Of a DNA stretch of 64,000 nt, positions 11,201 to 23,200 are shown in pieces. Position 1 is the stretch's first letter; each line of letters starts with the position of its first letter. A program made the position numbers and the translations under genes. The DNA is taken from the NCBI RefSeq assembly GCF_032062135.1, contig NC_092868.1, positions 49,333,163 through 49,397,162 on the forward strand, in the 5' to 3' direction. Below the pieces are notes generated by a model, which saw nothing but the letters and a program-made list of their open reading frames with translations, was not told the origin of the DNA and did not search any database. This DNA is from Pyxicephalus adspersus. Lineage: Eukaryota; Chordata; Amphibia; Anura; Pyxicephalidae.

Positions 11201-14200
11201 ATTATCATCTCCATATAGCCAGGACGGGTGACTCTCCTATTGTCCATTCTTTATGAGGCTGGAAAGGCTTCACAAAAGCTGCACTGGGGGATAGTGATGC
11301 TGTGAAATCCAATATTACATATTCCTTGTTTTGCAGGGCAAAAAGAAGGCAATGATACCCTGATTTTCTGGGCACTTCTTTCCTTTATCACCTCTTTTGG
11401 GGTTTAGCCACCCCTGTCCTAAGTTTATATTACACCAAGGTGCAAATATTTGGAATTATTGTTAGTAAAGAAAGTTCACATGCATGTACTTTATATGTGT
11501 ATTTAGCTTTTTACCTGTAGATCAGCTTTAAAGTGTATGAAAGCCCCAATGTACATTTCAGTATGTTTATTCTCATATCTCACTGTATACAGTTTTCCTG
11601 GATATTACTTTATATCCAGAAATAATTTTTTGCAAATCCATTACGATGCGCCTGACTTTTGGTTCATTCAAGTAACAGCACTTCCTGTTGGAGGCTGACA
11701 ACACTAAGGCTACGTACACACGTGCAATGGTTCTCGTCCGATAATCGGCTCGGTGCCAATATCAGACGAGAATCTGGCATGTGTACAGTGCTCATCGTCT
11801 GAACGATTGTCCTGGTGGATCCACAGATGATGGACAAAGAGCGATATTAATGGAAGTGAAGGGGGAGAAAGTGCTCTGTCGTTCTCCCCCTCCCCTCTCC
11901 ATAGAGCAGAACGGTGCTGTATTTACAGCACTCATTCTTGCATCGTGCAGTCGTTAGTAGTCAGCAATGTTGCAAGTTTCTGTAACTTTAATGACATTTT
12001 GCTTGGCAGTAGTTCTCATTTTCATTCATATATATATTTTATTACTTTTGCAGACAACAGTCTGTTGTAAAAGGGAATAATGGATTACCCCCTGTGGACC
12101 GCTTACTTAAGTTCCTGGTGGACAGTTCTGCTGATTCTGAGGAAGTTATTCAGTGTGCCAACTGTGACCTGGAGTGCAAGAAACAGGTAACATCATATTG
12201 CACCCTAGGCATCTGCCAACAATATTTAGGTAGTACTGATATGTGTCTTAGCTATGTGGGACATGGGCAATCACTTGGGGATACTCAGTGCCACATTATG
12301 CCGTCATCATGACTTACATAACCATAGGATACGTCAAGCCAGTCCCACAATAGTCATATTGCACTTACACCCCCTTCTAATCATTACTTCCCATTTGTAT
12401 CTTTTATTCTAGGATGGGGAACTTATGTATTACTGTAATACCTGCAATCAGCCTCTATGTGTAAAGTGCAGAGATGAAACACACAAAGCCAAAATGTTCT
12501 CTCGCCATGAGATTGTAACGTTGGCCAAACGTGCCAAGGACATCCATAAGAAGTGCCGTAAGTATCTTCTCACTGCAAAAAAATTAAATCACGTTCCTTT
12601 TCAGTGTATACAATGTTTGTGATAGGATGGTGAGGCAAAGAGGTGAGTAACAACAAAAATACACTTACCTTCAATCCCGCAGGGCAGTCCGATTCATCCA
12701 GTGGTCTCGTCTATCAGGTCCCGCGTCGTCCTGGCATCCGTCTTTGGGCCGGCGCGCCCGGCGTCACCATCTTCTCCTCCTTTTCCAGCTTCTTCTTCCT
12801 ACATCACCTGACCCAGGCACAAGGTCCGGTGACGTAGATGGGAAAAAAACTTGCCGATTTCACTGCGCATGTGTAAGATCGGCAATTTTTTTTCCTTTTA
12901 ACAAAAGGGCATCTTGGGCATGTGCAGAAGGAGCACCCAAGAGCCTCCCGGGATGCATGACATAGGTATCTCGGGAAGCTTTGCGCCCCCATTCATTCTC
13001 GATCGCCAAGGGGGGGGTTCCTTTTTTTTTTTTTTAAAGATTTGCACTTAAAAAAAAACAATCAAACAACAGAAATTTTTTTCTTACATTAAAGGGTTGT
13101 CTACCCTTTTATGTAAATTGAAAAGTCTGAGTTTAGGTACGCTTGAAGCTGTGTTCACACTAGCGGAACTTGCGGTGTGGTTACTACTTTCTCATGCCAG
13201 TGCACCACTGCCTTGGGGGAGATGGTATATGTACCCATGGCAGCCCAAAAGAGAAAGACTGGGGGCAGCAGTGAGTAGTTCAGTGCCACCCACTGCTGCC
13301 CGCTGTCAAACCTGCAAACACTGGTTCTTGAGAACCAACACGTCAGTTCATGATGCAGGTAAGCTGCCATCCTCCATGAGCTATGTGGGATTGCTTGCTC
13401 CCACCACAGGTCTGAATCAGCCGTTATTGACCTGCTAAAGTTCAGTGATCTCCAGCCTGTGGCAGGTAACAAATAATTAGGGACTAATTATTAAAAATAT
13501 TAGATCTGCATGACAGCCAGGCAATTGTCATTTGAAGTTGGAGATGTTCCACATCCAGTCCCTTTATTCCCCTGCCAGAGTCGTATGGTTTGCTTATATG
13601 TTTTTCAGTATTGCACACATTACCACTCAGCTATGGCATCTCACACATAGCAACCCAATGCACAGTCCCCAGCACTATAGTAAGCTGTGGTACATTGCAT
13701 TGGCGGATGTAGCCAACAGTGGGCCCCTGTGCAGAACTGACTTGGGCCAGCTCCTGCTTAACTGACCCATGGGCCCGCGTGCAGCCACACACTTTGCACC
13801 TTTCTATGTCTGCCCATATGTGGTATGGTGTGCTTTGGATCAGCCGTCGCCAACCAGTGGTCCTCAAGAAAGTTTTGGTGTTTCACAGAAAAATTTGGAA
13901 ATATTTTGCAATTTTAATGTTTTAATAATAATAAAACAAAAATATTATTCTCATAAATTGTAAAATTCTGAATGACAATTCTCACCTTTAAATTTCTCTA
14001 AATTCACGAACTGTGCTAGAGACGGAAAAACAAGGGAGGCGCAGCGTGACGTCAGTGTAGTGTTAAGTTGTATGAGGCAACCATTGCCGAGCCGTACGCT
14101 TCAGTATTGTTTCCATTATTACAACAGTCACCCCGCTCCGCCAATACCGATTCTCATCTGATTGTTTTATTTTATTTGTTTATTTCTCAGGTGCTTTTTT

Positions 14201-17200
14201 AGGTAAGTGTGACCTTAGCTGTGTATTTTCTTTAACTGTTATATTTATTGGCATCAAATAGTTTGACTTTGATAACTATCATTTCTTGTTTGATTTTTAG
14301 AATGAAATAAACCCATAATGAGGGAGAAAAAGCAAACAAATATTTTGTATTTCTTTAATAATCCCAAAGATAATACAACTAATGATAATAGTAACAATTG
14401 TAATACTTCACTTACCCGTGAGCTGATCAATGAATCAGAGCCGCCACAGTCCTCGTCAGTCACCATTAGAAAGATCATTATTATACAAATGTATTTATCT
14501 TTTTAAAAACATTCATAATAATGGTCCCCGGGGTATTAAATTATGAATTTAGTGGTCCATGAGGTCTGAAAGCTTTGGATATTAGTGCAGGCCTGTTTTT
14601 TGGATGGCTGGACCAGGAGCTGACCTTCCTGACCTATAAGATTTCTGTCATTGACTGACTGTCATTGATCTCCAGAGTGATGAATCAATTTTCAAATATA
14701 CAGTAGCAGTATTAATTTACATTGCTTTCCCCTTATTATTTCAGCATTACATGAGGAACCCTATATCATGTTTTCTACAGAGAAGAAATCAATGTTGTGC
14801 ATCAACTGTTTCCGGGACATGCAAGTGTAAGTGATGGCTTACATGGTTTTAATGAAATCCATCAAGAAAATGCAATAAAAAACAATGTTCAGAAATCCGG
14901 CAACCTCCGAATTTTTGAAGGTTATATATGTTGTATATATTAAAATGAAATGACACAAAAGGAAAAGCAAATTAAATTTTAATGTTCACCAACTAAATAA
15001 AACAGTTTTACAGAATTTTAGCTCAACTAAACAAAATAGTGCCTTTTAGTCAATAGTAAATTGTAATCATTACTGTACCCTCGATATGAAGCTAAACAGC
15101 AGATAGGCTGTCAGGAAGATCATCTTCATGACTGACAGTAACAGCATCCTCAGCAACAGGAACGGCTTCATTTTATGGAGGAAAAGCAAAACCTTACAGC
15201 TGATTCTGGAGTACAGCACCATATAAAACATAAACAAGCCTTCAGAAAACAGTTTAAATTTAGAAATACGCTCCGAAATCCATGCCAGAAAATTGAACAA
15301 TCCGGATTATTGAAGGACGGATTTTTGAATGTCAACTGTAGTGGTTTTACAACCCATTTTTGTAATTTATTTATTCTTAAAGATGACTTTTCAATATGCA
15401 ATTTGCAGTTGTGAACAAAAAAAGTTCTTTCATTTCTCACAGCGCACTGTTCAGGTACAGAATGACTTGGCTCACAGCTGGTATAATTCTTTACAGGAAT
15501 ACAAATCAAATTACAGCTATTCCCTGTGACAACATTTTTGACCGGAGTTGCTCATAAATTTGTGTGTCGGGGTCATAACAGCCATTTGAGACCCATTGTA
15601 ATATCACACTCTTTATTGATCCTTATAAACAAAGATAAAAAAGTTTGTTGCAGTACCAATTTCTGAATGTCCCATATTTACTCCTGTGACAGTAAAACCT
15701 GTCCTCTGGCTGCATGCCTTTGAGAAGACTCTTGCTCTATGTGGAAGCAATTGTATCTCTGCAGAGGTCCAACACTCTGCACTGATGAGTCCGAAATAGA
15801 GCTCTTAAGATCGGCATTGTCCATGATATGAATGCATCCCTTACAGCAAACGGGCCTTGTAATAGAGGAAGAGTGCCTAAAGTGGAAACCACGGATGGTG
15901 CCATGTAGAACTTATGAAAACAGAAGCAAAGTCACCAGCACTACAAAGTACAGGATTCTTGCTTTATTATAAAAGTACTATCACAACATGGTAAAAAGCT
16001 GATGACTTTGTCCTCTTGTCATTTGTCTTAAATCAGCAGTTATCAGTTTTATTTTAACAGAGGTTGACTTAGTCCCTGACCTCAGCAGAAAGACCCCTGC
16101 TTCCACACAGGGAACAACATTTATTCTCTGCAGCATACTTGCAGGGGACAGGCTGCTTTGAAATAAAATGAACTGTAAGAATTTGCACACCTTCTGTTTT
16201 AATGCATTTGCAATATATTTACCTGATTTAAACTAAAAGTTATATTGGGCTGTTTATCTATGATTTATTAATATGATTCATACATGGTTTGCTTTTGTTC
16301 CTCAGGGAAAGTCGTGCTCACTGCATTGATATTGAAACAGCTTACTTGTTAGGATGTGAAAAGCTGGATCAAGCTGTCATAGTAAGTCAGAAGATTTGGT
16401 TAATATTAACAAAGAGAACAAACGTTTGCTGGGACCCCTTCCCTTCTCTATAGTTATCCGGTGTATGGGAACCCAAAGCAGTCCTCTATGAGTGGGAAAA
16501 TACAACAGAAGGGCTCTGCTTTTCCATGCTGATCAGACAATCCATGTTTTATATGAATGTATTTTAATGATGGGCCAGAAAGGTTTACATGTTTCTTCAA
16601 CAAAGTAAACTTAGGTTATATGAAAGACAAAATGAGACAGAAACAGAGGGAGATACATCTCATGATTTACCCCAACAAAATGATAAAGCAGAAGGGTAAT
16701 ACGTGATATAGAGTTTGGGATTAAAAGTACCATTTCTGTGTTTGCAGATGACACCTAACTATGTAATGGAATTAAGTCCATATAGGATGTCTATAGTCTA
16801 CAAGCATTTTGAATGGGCAGCCAAGTGGCATATGACATTTAATATAGGTAAATGTAAAGTTATGCACTTGGGAGCTAACAACATGCATGCTTCATACTGT
16901 CTAGGGGGAAAACATTTGGGGGAGTCAGAAATAGAAAAGGATGTGGGGGTTCTGGTAGATCATAGACTTAATCTCCCTTGAGAAGAGATGTATAAGGGGG
17001 GATATGATCACCCTGTATAAATATATAAATGGTCCATATAGAGAACTCTCTTCCCAATTATTCACTTTGAGATCATTACAAAGAACAAGAAAGCACTCTT
17101 TGCGTCTGGAGGAAAAGAAGTTTAAGCTCCGGATAAGAAAGGGATTCTTCACTGTAATCTGTGAAAATGTGGAATCGGCTCAGGAAGTAGTTTCAGCAAC

Positions 17201-20200
17201 TGCTATAGATCGCTTTAAGAAAAAGTTGGATCATTTCTAGAAGCACAGAAAATACCTGGGGATTAAGGATTTAAAGTAAAGACAACACTGATCCAGGGAA
17301 CATCTGATTGTCTCAGTGGATCAGGAAGTATTTATTTTTCCCTGTGGGAGCAAATTGATTTTTTTGCCTTCCTCTGGAACAACTATGGCTATAAGTTTTA
17401 TATCTGGAATATGTTTATTTCCCTAGTGGTTCAAGTTGATCAGTTAAGCATTGTAAATGCTCTGGGGTGAAGGTTTTCGACTTTCCCCCCGATGTGTACA
17501 GTCAGCACAGTAAGGTCACACTTTCCTATCCTTTTTTCTTTGCACGGGGCCTCCATTCTAATGGTGTGAAGAGAGGGTGGGTTATGGGTATATGACCTCC
17601 GAGCAGATAAGAACTATACAAATTGAATATAGAAGAGACACCCAGAGGAAAAAATTTAGGATTCCCTAAAAATAAATATGGAAGTAGAACTCCTTTCTTT
17701 AGTCAAAAGCAACTCTGCAAAACTAGAATGCAATACCATATAGATTTTATTTATAAAGTCACACCAGTTAGGTCACCAGTGCCAAGGCAATAGTCACATG
17801 GTCTTTGCCAGAAAAACCTGGAGGCTTCTGCAGCAATATTCAGCACTAGTCATCTGATAAATGAAGGAACACCCTGTGCACAGTTTATAGTGATAATACA
17901 GCCTTAGATGTAAAGGTGTATTTACTGATTTGTGTGTTCATTATAGACAGTGAAGGAGTTGCAGACTTCAACCCGAGAGGCCATTGTACTTCTGAAAGCC
18001 ATGATCGAAGAAGTCCGCAACAGTGCAGAAGAAGAAGAGACGTCAATCAACACTCTCTTCAACAGCATGCAGGTATTCAGAAACTTTAAATTGCTTCATG
18101 TTTTCATGATTTAGCTTAAAAAAGAGCCACATATTAAAAATAATAATTTATTCCCAATTTCCCAGCCAACCCAAAACTCCTAGGTTCTTTATTCAGTCTA
18201 TTTTTTTTATCCCTTGTCACTAGGTGGCACTAAACAGCTAATGTTAATGAAGAATTGGGATTTTGCTTTTAGGATGCCATTAGGTTTATATAGATTAATT
18301 CAAATTTGGAAACCACTCCTGGTCTGATTCACCATCATTTTATTACTATTACAGCACATTCGTTTTTATAGAAATGTGAACTCACTGGTCTATCTATCAT
18401 ATAAATCTGAACATGTAATGGCATTTATTGCCTTATTAACCCATACTATGAGAACACAATATTGCCCCTGGGCTATCCGTGCTGTTTGAGTAATTGGATT
18501 TTATTATATTTGTCATTTTGACACAGGAATATAGAAATGATGTAATATTAAATAAATATATTTTAGCTCCTTTGTAGACTGTGCAAGTAGCTATAAAGAC
18601 TGTACCAGAGAGCAAAGGCCTTACAACAATAAATATGTAACATACTCTTATATTATCAAAGCTGGCCATGCACATGACAATATGGCCAAATATATAAATA
18701 TTCAGCAGTTGTAGGATAAGGTTAAGATTTTGTTAGCAGAAATCTGTGTTTGGTTTATTAAAGGGATTGTTAAAGCTATTTCAATAAAAAGCTATTTTTT
18801 ATTGAACTTTTACAGGAAAAGCTGGCAGAACGCAGGAAGAGTCTCTTGAAAGCTGTCCAATGGTGAGAACACGTTTCCTAAAATTAAAGCTTTGTTCGGG
18901 GTAGAGTACTGGTCCCTTAATCACACAAGACTATTGTTAGGAGCCAGGCCCCTTGGGTTATTATAATAAACAGAATGGAGAGAACAGAAGGGGATTTGAT
19001 GTGGCTCAAATGTTTATATGTGATTGTAGACGCTGTCACATTGTGGTATAACAAAGATGAATTACTTATATCTAGACAGGGACCATGTGCATAACCCCCA
19101 ATAATTTAGAGGGTAACAATGCCTATACTATACAAAGTACAACTGACTTGATCTTAGAGTTGTTACAATATACTGGCTGAACTGGATCCCGAGTCCTGAC
19201 GCGTTTGGCTGGTTTAGGCTTCCTCAGGGGATTAGGGGAAAATTCTCCTCTCCTCCTCCGGTATCACTGTCTGTATCTGTCTGTCAATTGCAACCCCTAT
19301 TTAATGTACAGCTTTGCGTAATATGTTGGCGCTATATAAATACTGTTTATTATCATAATATTAATAATAAAAAAAAACAGAAATCAGAGGGCCAGAACAA
19401 GAAAGCTTTACAGAAAACAAAGACTGACAAACCTGGTAGAAACCAAAGCATGACAGTGTTCAAGCCAGAAAGTTTTTTGAACCGGGTGGCAAGAAATTGT
19501 AGGCAAGTGGCAACCCATGTATTGTGACCCAACTCTTCAGTAACCATCCAAAAACAGCCGGGTGGTTACCTAAAAGTGCCAGGTGGTGCGCCCGGCTAAA
19601 AGGGCTGGGAGAACACTGCATGACTTGGGGAATGACTTTGTAAATTGTAGATAGGGCTGGATAATTTGGTATCCACCTGGTCATATAAAATCATTTAAAA
19701 CGCTATGGAGACACATTCATAATAATTATTGTAAATATCAGCATTGTCTTATTATTGTAATTCTAAATATTTCCTTCTTGTGTTTAAAGTCAACATGAAG
19801 AAAAGGAAAAGGCATTTAAAGACCAGCTCTCCCACCTGGCTTCTCTATTACCCACCTTGCAAGTAAGGGTTCATTTATTATATGTACATAACTATTTACA
19901 AGTCAGAGAGCAGTGTGCAAAGTGTGTCAAATATTCAGCAATTATCTTTAATAAATCTGACTTTTTTTTAAGTACTCTTGATTTTAAAGTCATTCAGAAT
20001 GGCACATTAAAGATGCCCATAGCCAAGGAGAAAGTATCTCGTAATGCGGCTTGTATATTTTTCTTCTGGCTTCTGATTTTGCTCATGAATTGGCTCATGA
20101 GAAAGTTGAAAATCCATAGCATTCACGTCTATATTAGGCATTAGAAATATACAAATAAATGCTTTCTAGAGTGGCTCCAGGTCAGCTTGTAATGTTTAGA

Positions 20201-23200
20201 ACCCAGGTGATCCAGAAAACCTGGAATGATTTTCTTTAAATTCATTGCTATTAGATGGCATACATTTGTAATCCTAAACAAGATCCATTCCAGATTTGCT
20301 GAATCAATCAGGTTCTCCCATGATAGGCTCCTGTCTTGTAGAGCTTTAAAAAATTCAGGCTCAATGGGCTTGATTTATGAAACCTCCACAAGGGATGATA
20401 AATTTCATCAGTGAACCTGGGGGATCCAACAAACCTTAAATGAGTTTCTTAAAAGTCATTTGCTATTTGTTAGCAAATGTTTTCAATCCTTGATCAAATC
20501 CATTCTGGGTTTGTGGGATCACCCAGCTTCACTTATGAAAAGGAATCCTCTCCAGCTTTGGAGAGTTTTTCCAAATAAGATAAAAAAAGAATATAAAAAA
20601 AAAAAACTCAGAATAATGCCTAATATCTAATACCTTGTAGAAGTAGGAGGTGATATTATCAATGTGCTATCCATAGCCTTTCCTAGGAGCCGAGCTGTGG
20701 GGGAGGACAAGTACGGCCACCTACTACAGGCTTCCTACAGAAAACTACATGGGACAGATACAGAGTCAGTAGCAATGTACAAAAGATAGAGCAGCCGTGG
20801 TTGTCTTTTATTACAGTAAACACCTGCATAGAGGTGGGTTCATACTGGATTACCACACAGATCTAATAAAAATACATTGTGTTCTAGGGTTAGCATATCT
20901 GTGTTAAAACCAGTTATTTTTGATCATACAACTCTTTCTTTGCACATAGCATTGTCATCTCTTCCTATAGGTCCATTTGGTCACATGCTCAGCCTTTCTG
21001 AGCTCAGCAAACAAGGCTGAGTTCCTGGACTTGGGTTATGTAAGTATTTATTAATTTATGTATTATGTTTTATTTTAATCATATTGAAACAGAGATAGCA
21101 CCCAGCCAGGCTGCAAAGTGCCAACCTTTCCATAGCTGCCAGCCATAAGGTGGCGACAGAAAGCATTAAACCTTTTTTTGGGCCACAGAAAAAAAAAGAA
21201 GAGGTTTAAAGGGGCAAGTAAATATAAAAATATAAATAAACAGTTGGCATTTATCTTTAGGTAATGTCAGTTTCAATCAAGGTAAAATGTCCATAAAGGA
21301 AAACAGAGTGTTTTCTTGGGTAGAAAAATTCCCGACACGTTTCACAGATAGAACATTCTGCTTTTTCCGGGGAGTTTTCACAGAGCAGCAAATGTTTCAC
21401 CAAATATTTGCTCAGCTACTGGTCAGAGGTGTTATTGCACTGACTTTTGTGCAAAAGGTAACACAAAGCCTGATTTATATCTCAGCTCAGGCGAAGGGGG
21501 GGGGGGGGGACTGTAGTCCCAGAGTAGAGTAGGTATTGAAGTTCACCTTTAAAATAGCAGTTTGGTGTAGATGTGTCGATGGTTTAGTAAGCAAGTGGCT
21601 ATTAAAAAATAATTTTAAGTCAAAAACATGACCTTTGAAATGCTTGTAGCTGGTAACCTGGAAATGCATCTAAGAACCATGTCATGTTTTTTTTTTCTTT
21701 TTTTTTCAACTCTTTTAGCAACTTATGGAAAGGCTGCAGAAAATTGTAAAACTTCCATATCGCTTGCGACCATCACAGAGCAGCAAGGTAAATACCTAAG
21801 TCTTTTAACAGTTTTTTCCTTTTTAAATTTTTATATGCTTGTATTGGGATTCTGTTATGTTGATTACAGCCAATAATTCATTATGGTCTACAGATCAATA
21901 CAGACTATGGAGCGGAGTTTGCACGTTGCCTGGAACCTCTGTTGCTGCTAAACCTTCGCCGGGCCGGCAATGTGAGCGGCAGCTGTGGTGGAGCGGGACA
22001 TGTCAATGGAAGCTTGTAAGTGTTCACATTTCCCCTTTATTTTTTATATGTATCAATGGCTTGTATTACACATCTTGTAGGTATGTGATTGTGAATAGGA
22101 GCATAGAAGAGCATTCCCATGTCACTCTACACCCACCACCACATATACACAAAACCTTTTAGAAGTGCTTTACTAAAGTGGTACCAAGAATCCTCTCCTA
22201 TCCTCGCTTTTCCTATTTTATGAAAGTAGTGCTATCATACCTGACCGAACAGTTATATGGAGCCAGGGGTTGTGTTCATTTACTGTCACCATTGGTCATC
22301 CCCTATACCAGGGGTGTCAAACTCTGACCCCCAACGTCCTTTTTTTTGGCCCTAAAAGGAATCCTAAATATGAACTGCAGCTGGCCCGCGTCTGCATTGA
22401 AATACTGCCTCTACTACAATTCCCGGCATCACCAGCGGGCTCTCTGCCTATGCGTGGCCCCGCATTGGACTGTTTTATAGATGCAAATAATGCCGGGAAT
22501 TTTAGTAGCGGTGCTATTTCAATGAAGAGGGAGTTCCAGCAGTGGGCCACTAATAGGATTTAGCTCCGCATTGGCCATGTCTACCATTTCCAGCACTCCC
22601 CCTCAGCTGTACTTTTCCTTGCTACTCCAAGGCATGGACTTGAATGGTTGGATTTTCATAGAAGAATATTGTTATTATTATTGTTAGCCTGTGCAAAAAG
22701 GTTACCATTGAAATTTAACTCAGAAGGCTACAAATAGAGAGAGAGGCATAAGATTTTTTCCTAAATAAAATTAAAAAAAAATGTTTATGCCTCCTTCTCT
22801 ATTATAGGCTTGTTCCGGATTGAATGAAACAAAACCTCCATATGAAAAAGTTTTATATCTAATGAAAAGGAAAAATGTCCTCAATTTTTTTTTTTTTTAA
22901 TAAACTTCAAGGTTGCCCAGCGACTTAGTCTAAGTTTTTAATTTTGGCCCTCTGTGTATTTGAGTTTGACACCCCTGTCCTATACATTTATTTATATCTT
23001 CTACTGAACAGAAATGTATTGCCAAGATTGAAGTCCTTGCCTATAGCGGTTGCAGAGTTTTCATTTATATTTAGTTATTTATTGCTCTGAGTGTTCTGAA
23101 GTGTTATTTGGTTCTTACATTTTCTTCCTGGTTTCTAAAGTACTCATCTCTATCAGTTATCTGGCGCCTGCAATTCTCACCTCTGCAGTGTTATTTGCTG

